Notes: generated by a model not told the origin, from the sequence alone. A stretch of DNA of 19,474 bases from an uncultured Muribaculaceae bacterium (GCA_910579185.1 CAJTTG010000017.1:1-19474); one strand, 5' to 3'. Counted from the first letter of the stretch, positions 8,201 through 14,283 are shown. A program made the numbers and translations.

Positions 8201-8437
8201 TTTTTCTACAAAAAAAGGCGTGACCGGAAGAAAATAGATCTTGTCGGCGACGCCTTCGGAGGTCTGCACGGTGGCTATGTTGGGGTTGATGAGCACCGTC
8301 GTGATCCCCTCTTCCTTCAAGGCCTTGAGAGCCTGGGATCCGGAATAGTCAAACTCGCCGGCTTCGCCGATCTTCAGTGCGCCGCTGCCTAAGAGCAGCA
8401 CTTTTCGTATTGAGGTGTCAATGTTGGTGGATGTCAT
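5204..8437 (-). CDS. carB: Carbamoyl-phosphate synthase large subunit
   Basis: Makes carbamoyl phosphate from bicarbonate, ATP and ammonia delivered by CarA, feeding pyrimidine and arginine synthesis. The 1077-aa protein has the standard order. The carboxyphosphate synthetase half (about 11-405, with GSGALKIGEAGEFDYSGSQ and the metal-site stretch EVNARLSRSSA) comes first, then the oligomerisation region (about 410-555). The carbamate synthetase half (about 563-940, starting GSGAYRIGSSVEFDW) and the C-terminal MGS-like allosteric domain (about 945-1077) complete it. Length matches the roughly 1073 aa family standard and no break is seen. It follows carA after 17 nt. The MGS domain is the likely site of nucleotide control. 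Confidence 0.97.
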   Translation of the reverse strand: MTSTNIDTSIRKVLLLGSGALKIGEAGEFDYSGSQALKALKEEGITTVLINPNIATVQTSEGVADKIYFLPVTPFFVEKVIERERPDGIMLAFGGQTALNCGVELYESGVLERHGVKVLGTPVRAIMDTEDRELFVRKLDQIGVKTIKSEAVDNVEGALEAARRLGFPVIVRAAYALGGLGSGFCDNETELIELTEKALSFSPQVLVEKSLKGWKEVEYEVVRDRFDNCITVCNMENFDPLGIHTGESIVVAPSQTLSNEDYHYLRKLAIKIVRHIGIVGECNVQYAFDTDSMDYRVIEVNARLSRSSALASKATGYPLAFVAAKLGLGFGLFDLRNTVTKVTSAFFEPALDYVVCKIPRWDLGKFHGVRREIGSSMKSVGEIMSIGRTFEEALQKGLRMIGQGMHGFTGNHPLKVADIDHELSTPTDKRIFVIAQAMQQGYDVERIHALTKIDRWFLYRLQNIIETSDELRGCSGIESIATPLLRTAKQQGFSDFQIGRLAGNSGEDPEKLAMDVRRMRLSAGIRPVVKQIDTLAAEYPAMTNYLYLTYNGTENDIEAPTDRRSVVVLGSGAYRIGSSVEFDWCSVNALQTVKKEGWRSVMINYNPETVSTDYDMCDRLYFDELTFERVMDILDIEQPHGVILSVGGQIPNNLATRLDREHVNILGTSAKSIDNAEDRNKFSAMLDRLHIDQPRWRELTSFEDINSFIDEVGFPVLVRPSYVLSGAAMNVCSNPDELHRFLQLAAEVSKKHPVVVSEFIQNAKEIEMDAVAQDGVIKAYAISEHIEFAGVHSGDATIQFPPQKLYVETMRRIKKIGQQIAGALSISGPFNIQFLAKNNDIKVIECNLRASRSFPFVSKVLKINFIELATKIMLGIPVEKPEKSAFDLDYVGIKASQFSFSRLQGADPVLGVDMVSTGEVGCIGVDTSEAILKSMLSVGLQIPRKGVLLSTGTAKQKASMLEGAAMMSAYGLPIYATPGTARFLNENGVKATEAFWPSEPDRQPQALDLLHDRTVDFVVNVPKDLTPTELGNGHKIRRAAIDLNISLLTNARLASTFIRAFTSLSPDEIQIIPWDEY

Positions 8438-8454
8438 TGTTGATGGGAGGGGGA

Positions 8455-9525
8455 TTAGAGGAGTTTAACAAAATCGTCGAAAAGAAATTCAGTGTCTTTG
8501 GGCCCGCTGCTTGCCTCGGGATGGAACTGGGCGGAGAAATAGGGGAGAGACTTATGGCGGATGCCCTCGTTGGTTCCGTCGTTCATGTTGACGAACAGCG
8601 GTTCCCAGTCGGGGGGCAGAGTCTCGGAGTCGACGGCAAAGCCATGGTTCTGCGATGTGATGAAACATCTGTCAGTCCCGACCTGTCTGACGGGCTGATT
8701 GTGGCTTCTGTGGCCATATTTCAATTTATATGTGGAGGCTCCGGCTGCTTTCGAGAGCAGCTGGTTGCCCATGCAGATGCCGCATATTGGCTTGCCTGTG
8801 GCCATGGCCTTGCGGATGTTTTCAACCGTAGTGTCGACCATGTCGGGGTTGCCGGGGCCGTTGGAGATGAAGAGACCGTCGTAGGGGATGAGGTTGAAAT
8901 CATAGTCCCACGGCACGAGCACCACTCTGACACCGCGACGGGTCAGGCAGCGGATAATGTTGTGTTTGACGCCGCAGTCAACGAGAACCACGGTCTTTTC
9001 GCCATTGCCATGATACTCTACCTCGCGGCAGCTCACCTTAGCCACCAGATTTTCCTTGTTGGGATCGTAGAACCCCGGATCTTCCGCGCCCTCTACTATT
9101 ATCTTGCCGAGCATCGATCCCTTGTCGCGCAGATGCTTCGTGAGCGCACGGGTGTCTATGCCATAGATCCCGGGAATCTTTTCCTCGCAGAGCCACTCGG
9201 ACAGCGAGCGGTCGGCCTGCCAGTGGGAGTGTTGCCACGAATAGTCCTGGGCCACGATGGCACGGCAATGGATGCGAGAGCTTTCATAGTACTCGCTGAC
9301 ATCGTCTTTCTCGCGCCGTGGGGGCACTCCGTAGTTTCCGAGAATGGGATAGGTGGTGACAAGGATCTGACCCTCGTAAGACGGGTCGGTGAGGCTCTCG
9401 GGATAGCCGGTCATGGCGGTGTTGAACACCACTTCGCCCGATGTCGAGCCTTCATAGCCAAAGGAAAGGCCTTCGAAACGCGTGCCGTCCTCCAGAATCA
9501 GCAGCGCAGGTTTTGGATTGTTCAT
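8455..9525 (-). CDS. carA: Carbamoyl-phosphate synthase small subunit (glutamine amidotransferase)
   Basis: Hydrolyses glutamine and passes ammonia to CarB. The N-terminal CPSase small-chain domain occupies about 1-175, with GSTSGEVVFNTAMTGYPES at 26-44. A class I glutamine amidotransferase domain follows. It has SNGPGNP (221-227), the nucleophile C251 in GICMGNQ (the usual form is GICLGHQ), and the partners H335 and E337 in FHPE. Length 356 aa, near the family's 360-380. First gene of the carA-carB-prmC-recX-comF unit, with a matching promoter upstream. The ATG at 9523-9525 is the first start after the predicted transcript start. Confidence 0.97.
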   Translation of the reverse strand: MNNPKPALLILEDGTRFEGLSFGYEGSTSGEVVFNTAMTGYPESLTDPSYEGQILVTTYPILGNYGVPPRREKDDVSEYYESSRIHCRAIVAQDYSWQHSHWQADRSLSEWLCEEKIPGIYGIDTRALTKHLRDKGSMLGKIIVEGAEDPGFYDPNKENLVAKVSCREVEYHGNGEKTVVLVDCGVKHNIIRCLTRRGVRVVLVPWDYDFNLIPYDGLFISNGPGNPDMVDTTVENIRKAMATGKPICGICMGNQLLSKAAGASTYKLKYGHRSHNQPVRQVGTDRCFITSQNHGFAVDSETLPPDWEPLFVNMNDGTNEGIRHKSLPYFSAQFHPEASSGPKDTEFLFDDFVKLL

Positions 9526-9526
9526 G

Positions 9527-9582
9527 CGATAGAACTGTTTGGTGCAAATTGTGATACAAAATATTTTGCAGGCTTTCTATCG
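9527..9582 (-). promoter_or_regulatory. carA mRNA leader with long-range pairing arms
   Basis: In the predicted leader, CGATAGAA near the 5' end (minus strand, 9575-9582) is the exact reverse complement of TTCTATCG (9527-9534), which ends one nucleotide before the AUG. Pairing would bring the 5' end onto the start region. A 12-nt palindrome CAAAATATTTTG lies between the arms. No T-run makes it a terminator. Regulatory meaning is inferred only. Confidence 0.35.
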
Positions 9583-9592
9583 GAAAACCTTG

Positions 9593-9624
9593 CAAAATTA
9601 CGCAAAAAAGTCGGCTGCCGCAAA
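9593..9624 (-). promoter_or_regulatory. Promoter of the carA operon
   Basis: On the minus strand TTTG (9621-9624), 20 nt, TAATTTTG (9593-9600): a full match to the Bacteroidetes consensus. It gives a leader of about 60 nt. No further promoter was seen between the five genes. Confidence 0.75.
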
Positions 9625-9653
9625 TTTTTGCTCAAAACAGCCGGAAAAGTGCA

Positions 9654-10067
9654 GTGACCCCGGCCGTCACACCCTCAAAATTGCTGCTGATCAACCTGAT
9701 ACCTACCCATTCCTGTAGGGACTGCGCCATGGCGCGTCCGGCTTCGTCCATCTGTGTAAACAAACTGATTATCCGTGTGTTATCCGGACGCGGTGCCGCA
9801 GTCCCTACAGGCATCGGCAATGATTTCGGCCAACACCGATATGACATTGTCGATAATTTGCATCAACCAATTGCTTCTGGCTTCGCTCGCCCATTTGCCG
9901 CCCCGGTCGGGGTAACGGCTCTCCGAGCTGTCTACCGCCACACCCACCAGCTGATGATTCCGGCCAACCGCACGGAGTGCGGTGACCCCGACCGCCACAT
10001 CCTAAAAACTGCTGCGGATCAACCTGACCCCCCATCCCTGTAGGGACTGCGCCATGGCGCGTCCGGA
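9654..10067 (-). repeat. Mosaic palindromic repeat block 5 (inverted relative to blocks 1-4)
   Basis: The same modules appear in reverse complement. There is an arm at 9712-9741 (core 9724-9735), the spacer, an opposing arm at 9784-9811 that has lost half its core (GCGGTGCCGC), and a hairpin module with stem 9915-9931 (one G-T pair). The module with CCGCACGGAGTGCGG follows around 9949-9995, then another arm at 10037-10066 (core 10049-10060). A conserved stretch resembling AAAACTGCTGCTGATCAACC precedes the arms near 9678 and 10005. It fills most of the 9526-10197 gap, which holds no other gene. Confidence 0.8.
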
Positions 10068-10116
10068 AAAAATGGCACCGCTGCCCCAACATGGGCAGGT
10101 ATATGGAATAAATTGT

Positions 10117-10124
10117 TATATTTG
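10117..10124 (+). promoter_or_regulatory. Possible -7 box of the small membrane protein gene
   Basis: TATATTTG fits TAnnTTTG, but no TTTG-like -33 box is found 19-21 nt upstream. A hairpin CTGCCC (10081-10086)/GGGCAG (10093-10098) lies just before it. Confidence 0.35.
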
Positions 10125-10197
10125 CGTTTGAATCCATGGTGATGACAGGGATTCGGGATGTTGCAGATAGACTGTTATAAAACTTACGTTGAATATC

Positions 10198-10467
10198 ATG
10201 GAAGGACAATCATATAAAATATACAACAGCCTTTTCTATCGTGTTATCGAGGTGGGTTGCATTATTGTCGGGATATATGCTGTCGGCACCGGCCTGTGCG
10301 ACAATTCGACATCCCTCTCCGATATCATAGCCTACGGATTGTTGGCGCTCAGTGGGTTGATGTATTTCGCAGGCATGCTGTGGGCTCGACAACGGAATAG
10401 CATCTTGATGTGGATAGTGCTCATCCTTCAGATCGGAGTCGCAGGATACAGTGCCATAATGCATTAA
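10198..10467 (+). CDS. Small three-helix membrane protein, unknown function
   Basis: I do not recognise this 89-aa protein. It shows three hydrophobic segments at about residues 13-30, 43-60 and 69-87 (counted from the ATG at 10198), separated by short polar loops that include ARQRN after the second. No signal-peptide cleavage site or catalytic motif is visible. An in-frame TTG at 10189 would add three residues, but the ATG is preferred. Codon use looks like that of real genes here, with no repeat sequence inside the frame. Repeat blocks lie on both sides, so it is a single gene isolated between them. Confidence 0.65.
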   Translation: MEGQSYKIYNSLFYRVIEVGCIIVGIYAVGTGLCDNSTSLSDIIAYGLLALSGLMYFAGMLWARQRNSILMWIVLILQIGVAGYSAIMH

Positions 10468-10475
10468 TACATGGC

Positions 10476-10629
10476 GCGAACGGCTTCGCTCGCCCATTCG
10501 CCGACCCGATCGGGGTAACGGCTCTCCGAGCCGTCCACCCTCAGCCATTGATGATTCTGGGGTCACCCTCAAAACTGCTGCTGATCAACCTGATACCTAC
10601 ACATCCCTGTAGGGATTGCGCCATGGTGT
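10476..10629 (-). repeat. Mosaic palindromic repeat block 6
   Basis: Reverse-oriented hairpin module with stem 10518-10534, then a join to the AAAACTGCTGCTGATCAACC stretch (10570-10589) and a truncated arm from 10606 whose core has decayed to GCGCCATGGTGT. Relative to block 5 the intervening CCGCACGGAGTGCGG module is missing, so the unit is deleted or assembled differently. The remaining gene-free sequence to 10845 shows nothing recognisable except low GC. Confidence 0.75.
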
Positions 10630-10845
10630 CTTAACTGTCCGATGCTGCATGGTCGAGGATGCGGAGCTGTCCGTATACAATTATGTCGGCCTTCATCAAA
10701 TTATCATCAAAGGTGAGAATGAAGACTCTTTCCGTAACGGCTCATATTTTACTTTCCGATTTGGAATCCGCATTCAAAAAGTTTGTAATCAAAAAATATG
10801 CATTTTTGTTTCATTTATGATTTTATGTTTATAAAAAATAGTTTC

Positions 10846-10853
10846 TATATTTG
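10846..10853 (+). promoter_or_regulatory. -7 box upstream of the TPR lipoprotein gene
   Basis: TATATTTG, with a weak TTTA (10822-10825) 20 nt upstream in the -33 position. It places the transcript start near 10860, just before the ATG at 10873, and so argues against the earlier ATG at 10798. Confidence 0.5.
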
Positions 10854-10872
10854 CGAGATACGTTTTGCATAT

Positions 10873-11835
10873 ATGAGAATAAAAACAATAATTATACTTG
10901 CACTTATGTCGTCGCTGCTGATTGGTTGTGGCGATGATAGGATTGACAGTCGATTGGTGAGGATAGATGCAATGATGGATGATAATCCACGAGGAGCGCT
11001 TGATTCGCTGGAGAGAATAGACAGGGCTGAGATGTCGGCTGGGGATAGTTTTTATTACGAACTGTTGAAAATCAAAGCCTCCGACAAAGCGTATGTCAGG
11101 CATGAGTCGGATAGCGAGGTGATTAAGGTGATTGATTATTATAAGTCGCATGGTGACGATGATCTCTATGCGGAGGCTTTGTACTATGGAGGCCGTGTGT
11201 ATAGTGATCTTGGTGATTATCCTACGTCATTGCGCTATTTTCAAGATGCTCTTGACCGCTTGCCGGCCGACACGGATAATCAGAAACTGCGCGGACATGT
11301 GCTGAGTCAAACCGGTCGGTTGCTTAATAAGTTGCGCTTATACGATGAGGCGGCAAAATACTTGGTGGAACTTGTAAAGTTAGATTCAGTATATGATGAT
11401 AGTGTAAATCTTGTATTGGATCAACAATTGCTTGGTGCGGTTCTCGTTCATTCAGGACAATATGATCGTGCAAAAAAACATTTTAAGAATATCAGAAGTC
11501 TATCTGAAACAACTTTACCTGAAAATACGGCTGTACATGATATGTATCTTGCTGCGATTGAGTGTGATAATGGTAATCTTGATTCTGCACTTCTTATAAT
11601 TCGTGGTGTGCCAGAATCGGTGCCGGATGGTTATAGATCTACGGCTATTGCATACGCGGCAGAAATATATCACAATGCTGGACTATACGACTCAGCGTAT
11701 ATGTATTCTAAGATGTTGTTGGATAGCAAAGTCTTGAATTACAGACTGAATGCTTATAAGATCCTTTTATCTTCGGAAGAAATTAAACTTGTAGATAAAG
11801 ACGATATTATGGAATACATTGAGTCTTATAATTAA
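10873..11835 (+). CDS. TPR lipoprotein: N-terminal part of an interrupted TPR-TM-HTH regulator
   Basis: The 320-residue frame starts with a lipoprotein signal, MRIKTIIILALMSSLLIGC, with lipobox LIGC and C19 followed by GDD. The rest is helical with TPR-like pairs (for example LYAEALYYGGRVYSDLGDYPTSLRYF-type helices around residues 97-123), typical of extracytoplasmic sensor domains in Bacteroidetes regulators. It stops at TAA (11833-11835), and the same frame continues, after a single GAT codon, as the TM-HTH protein. Joined, they give about 570 residues, the usual size of such one-piece regulators. The ATG at 10798 would destroy the signal peptide and precede the promoter. As it stands it would be a free membrane-anchored TPR protein. 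Confidence 0.8.
   Translation: MRIKTIIILALMSSLLIGCGDDRIDSRLVRIDAMMDDNPRGALDSLERIDRAEMSAGDSFYYELLKIKASDKAYVRHESDSEVIKVIDYYKSHGDDDLYAEALYYGGRVYSDLGDYPTSLRYFQDALDRLPADTDNQKLRGHVLSQTGRLLNKLRLYDEAAKYLVELVKLDSVYDDSVNLVLDQQLLGAVLVHSGQYDRAKKHFKNIRSLSETTLPENTAVHDMYLAAIECDNGNLDSALLIIRGVPESVPDGYRSTAIAYAAEIYHNAGLYDSAYMYSKMLLDSKVLNYRLNAYKILLSSEEIKLVDKDDIMEYIESYN
11833..11835 (+). other. In-frame TAA splitting the regulator
   Basis: Reading on in frame gives ESYN-stop-DMDDYINSFESEQ, with no frame change. A single substitution (for example from AAA, GAA or CAA) would restore one continuous protein. A sequencing error cannot be excluded. Confidence 0.75.
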
Positions 11836-11838
11836 GAT

Positions 11839-12585
11839 ATGGATGACTATATTAATTCTTTTGAGTCTGAGCAGATTGTGACACAGAATTCATGTTACAA
11901 TTACAATGTGCATGAAAGGGAGCGTTTGAAAGCAGAGCGTAGTCGCGATCACATGTGGATTATCGTGATAGCTGTTTTCATATTATTGCTGTTTCTGTGT
12001 GTTGTTGTGATTTATTTGAAATATCGGAATACTCGTCATTTGATAAAGCTCCATGAGGCTTTGAATATGATTTCCAACATGAAATATAGATTGGGAAATG
12101 TCGGATCCGTGTGTGGAATGACGGAAGATCCGGTGTGTGAGTCAATAAAGTCTAAGACTGATGCTGATTGTTTACGGCAACGTCTGAGAAATGAGATATT
12201 GACTTTGAAATGCCGTCTCTCGGCATCGGAGAATGGTAATACATATATACTTGAACCTGAATTGATGTCGGAAATTCAATGCTACATTGATCAGGAACGA
12301 CCTATCCCGGAAAATTCGGATCTTTGGGACAAATTGAGGATGGCTGTAATGGATAACAATGGTGAATTCATGAATAATCTACAGACATTAGCTGATGGAA
12401 AATTGAAATATAATGAGATAAATTTGGCGTTGTTGATTAAGTGTGGATTTTCACCAACGCAGTCAGCAATACTATTTGGAAGGACAAAGGGGACACTTAC
12501 GTATAGACGTGAAATATTGTGTAAAAAGTTGCTTGGGAAAAAACTTGGGACAAAGGATATGGATTGTGTTATCCGGATGTTATGA
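11839..12585 (+). CDS. Transmembrane HTH protein: C-terminal part of the interrupted regulator
   Basis: This 248-residue frame begins with a polar stretch ending in YNYNVHERERLKAERSRD, a sequence type I recognise as preceding the membrane helix in intact TPR-TM-HTH regulators. One TM helix (about 40-61) is followed by basic residues, a coiled-coil-like region (about 64-130), and a C-terminal helix-turn-helix. The HTH is NLALLIKCGFSPTQSAILFG then a basic RREILCKKLLG recognition region (about 195-233). It resembles the LuxR-like or DUF6377-type C-terminus. Its ATG is the first usable start after the TAA; reinitiation or a nonsense mutation are both possible. It would bind DNA from the inner membrane, probably next to its own locus. 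Confidence 0.78.
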   Translation: MDDYINSFESEQIVTQNSCYNYNVHERERLKAERSRDHMWIIVIAVFILLLFLCVVVIYLKYRNTRHLIKLHEALNMISNMKYRLGNVGSVCGMTEDPVCESIKSKTDADCLRQRLRNEILTLKCRLSASENGNTYILEPELMSEIQCYIDQERPIPENSDLWDKLRMAVMDNNGEFMNNLQTLADGKLKYNEINLALLIKCGFSPTQSAILFGRTKGTLTYRREILCKKLLGKKLGTKDMDCVIRML

Positions 12586-12598
12586 ATAGCAATAATGC

Positions 12599-12664
12599 TT
12601 TTTGTTTGAAAATTGGCGATATTTGTTTGATTTTGTCGTTTTTCAAACAATTTTCAAACAAAAA
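12599..12664. promoter_or_regulatory. Nested inverted repeat, probable operator
   Basis: Outer arms TTTTTGTTTGAAAATTG (12599-12615) and its exact reverse complement (12648-12664) form a 17-bp perfect inverted repeat. The octamer TTGTTTGA occurs at 12602 and 12623 and its complement TCAAACAA at 12643 and 12654. The octamers are spaced 21 and 11 bp apart within each pair, whole helical turns. The array ends 2 bp before the -33 box of the next promoter. No T-run follows, so a terminator is unlikely. Confidence 0.6.
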
Positions 12665-12666
12665 TA

Positions 12667-12698
12667 ATTGAATCGAATTATGATAGGGGTTAGTTTTG
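12667..12698 (+). promoter_or_regulatory. Promoter of the secreted-protein/GLPGLI gene group
   Basis: ATTG (12667-12670), 20 nt, TAGTTTTG (12691-12698). The predicted transcript start is near 12705, so the ATG at 12700 cannot be used and the ATG at 12718 is chosen. Confidence 0.65.
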
Positions 12699-12717
12699 CA
12701 TGAGAAATTTTAAAGCA

Positions 12718-13092
12718 ATGAGAAAATATAATCGATTACTTGCATTGGCATTTTTACTTGTTAGCAGCATCCTGACTGTAATGGGTGAGACATCGTACAT
12801 TACCTATCTAACCCCTATTGATACATCGCTTATAGAGGATCCGGAGGTTGGACGCAGAACTGTTGCACGGCGGATTGTTTGTACCATAAGTGAAGATGGT
12901 GTGGAGATAGATTCGCCGGTTGCCGATGATGTAGTGTTATCGTATGAACTATGGGATGAGGCTGGTAATATATGTCTGGTTACATATGTTGATGAACATG
13001 AGTTTGTAGAGGCACTGGCTATGTTCAGAGGTACATATCAGCTGCGGTTCCTGACGACTGAATATGCTTTGGTCGGGTACATATCCTTGTAA
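12718..13092 (+). CDS. Secreted small beta-sandwich-like protein (DUF3244-like)
   Basis: 124 residues from the chosen ATG. The first 23 or so (MRKYNRLLALAFLLVSSILT then VMGE) are a signal peptide. The mature part of about 100 residues alternates short beta-like strands and ends in a GTYQLRF...LVGYISL pattern, like the C-terminus of DUF3244 proteins (GxYxL then YxGxxxL). That assignment is tentative. There are two cysteines in the mature part. It is the first gene after the promoter at 12667-12698 and the operator-like repeat, and is followed 46 nt later by another small secreted protein. AT-rich compared with carAB. Confidence 0.65.
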   Translation: MRKYNRLLALAFLLVSSILTVMGETSYITYLTPIDTSLIEDPEVGRRTVARRIVCTISEDGVEIDSPVADDVVLSYELWDEAGNICLVTYVDEHEFVEALAMFRGTYQLRFLTTEYALVGYISL

Positions 13093-13138
13093 AAATAAAT
13101 GGCGCCATATTTTATTCATAAATTAAAAAAAACGGACA

Positions 13139-13363
13139 ATGAAAAAAGTCATTCTAACTATGCTGTGCGCAGCTTCAATGCTTGGCGCGTCTGCTACTAT
13201 CCTTTGGGAAGGTTCCTGCGGTTATAAAATTTATACAGTCGATGCTTCTTGGTTTGAGACACCTGAAGAAGCAGAAGAATATTATGCTGAATTAGAGGAT
13301 ATCTTCTGTGGAGAAAATGGTGGGGAACAAACAATCACTGATCTTAAAGAAGGGATGAATTAA
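13139..13363 (+). CDS. Small secreted protein with a cysteine pair, unknown function
   Basis: The 74-residue precursor begins with a clear signal peptide (MKKVILTMLCAASMLGASA). The mature piece of about 55 residues is acidic (EEAEEYYAELED) and has one CG dipeptide near its start (GSCGYK) and another near residue 57 (IFCG), so a disulfide is likely. The spacing suggests a compact helix-containing peptide. No family is recognised with certainty, and there is no double-glycine leader of the bacteriocin type. A strong hairpin follows 14 nt after the stop. A secreted substrate or partner of the downstream envelope proteins is possible, but that is inference. Confidence 0.7.
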   Translation: MKKVILTMLCAASMLGASATILWEGSCGYKIYTVDASWFETPEEAEEYYAELEDIFCGENGGEQTITDLKEGMN

Positions 13364-13377
13364 TTAGAATCTATTCG

Positions 13378-13406
13378 GGACTACCATATTATGCATATGG
13401 TAGTCC
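13378..13406 (+). terminator. 12-bp perfect hairpin after the small secreted protein gene
   Basis: GGACTACCATAT (13378-13389), loop TATGC, ATATGGTAGTCC (13395-13406). The following bases are T-rich but not a run of T. It may stop only part of the transcription or protect the 3' end of the upstream mRNA. No promoter was seen between it and the next gene. Confidence 0.55.
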
Positions 13407-13428
13407 ATTATGTTTATATTATTTTATC

Positions 13429-14283
13429 ATGAGAGGACTATTGTCGTTTTTGTTGGTCGCCGTTATGGCGGTTCCGGGCTTTTCGGAGTATAAAGTTACG
13501 GGTGGAGATGATGGGCCGGCTTGTTCTGCTGAGGTGGAGCCACTGGGCCGTAGCGTCATGGAGTGTATCTATTCCCACAAAATCTATGATCCTAAAAAAG
13601 ATGAGAGCCGGGAATCGTTCTATATACTTGAGATAGGGAGAGATGCCAGCCGATATTCGAATTACAGACAATATAAAGTCGACTCGGTGATAGTGGGCGT
13701 TTATAATAATAAACCAATGACGTTTAATGAATATCGCAAGATCTCCAATAGCGTTGGCGGATCGATGCGTGGATCTCTGGATGACATAGTAAAGCGGCTC
13801 GGCGATGGTTCGATGTTGGTACACGATAAGGTGTTTATCGATTATTATGTCTATGCGGACTCGATAAACGATCTTCACTGGACGCTGCTGCCGGAAACGG
13901 CTGAGGTTTGCGGCTATGAGTGCCATTGTGCGACGGCCGATTTCCGTGGCCGCAGTTGGAAGGCATGGTACAGCATGGATATACCGCAGGACAATGGCCC
14001 GTGGAAGTTCGGCAATCTGCCGGGACTGATCCTGAAGGTGGAGGATGCCGACAGTGAGCATGTGTTTGAGGCTATAGCCGTGAGAAACAGCGACCGCGAG
14101 TTCGGGTATGATCTCAGATCCTTTTTTAAGACCTCGCGCGAGAAATTCAACAAAATGTTGCAGGAATATAAGGATTATCCGGGCGATTTCATGTCCGGGA
14201 TGCCGGCTGCACCGATGAAAGCCGACGGCTCGTACGATAAACCCGTCAGAAGCCTGTTCTATAATGCGATTGAAAAGGAATGA
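13429..14283 (+). CDS. GLPGLI family exported protein
   Basis: 284 aa with an N-terminal signal peptide (about 1-19). The family motif appears as GNLPGLIL at 195-202, preceded by the usual WKAWYSMDIPQDNGPWKFG, which matches the GLPGLI family of Bacteroidetes. The protein is expected in the periplasm or at the outer membrane, and its biochemical role is unknown. It overlaps the downstream barrel gene by 20 nt, a pairing common for this family. Cysteines at 161, 165 and 167 lie just before the motif. GC content rises sharply within the gene, its first third being AT-rich like the upstream genes. Confidence 0.9.
   Translation: MRGLLSFLLVAVMAVPGFSEYKVTGGDDGPACSAEVEPLGRSVMECIYSHKIYDPKKDESRESFYILEIGRDASRYSNYRQYKVDSVIVGVYNNKPMTFNEYRKISNSVGGSMRGSLDDIVKRLGDGSMLVHDKVFIDYYVYADSINDLHWTLLPETAEVCGYECHCATADFRGRSWKAWYSMDIPQDNGPWKFGNLPGLILKVEDADSEHVFEAIAVRNSDREFGYDLRSFFKTSREKFNKMLQEYKDYPGDFMSGMPAAPMKADGSYDKPVRSLFYNAIEKE

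Noticed and set aside
8377..9657. 426-residue + strand open frame covering carA
   Set aside because: It is exactly antisense to carA, whose protein is complete and motif-rich. The antisense product has no recognisable family, so it reflects codon bias on the opposite strand.
10798..10872. Earlier ATG extending the TPR lipoprotein by 25 residues
   Set aside because: The extension precedes the -7 box at 10846-10853 and would bury the lipoprotein signal peptide.
12599..12664. The nested inverted repeat as a terminator of the regulator gene
   Set aside because: The right arm is followed by A-rich sequence on the + strand and there is no T-run, so intrinsic termination is not supported.
12700..12717. 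ATG at 12700 as the start of the DUF3244-like protein
   Set aside because: It falls before the predicted transcript start (near 12705), and the ATG at 12718 begins directly with a good signal peptide.
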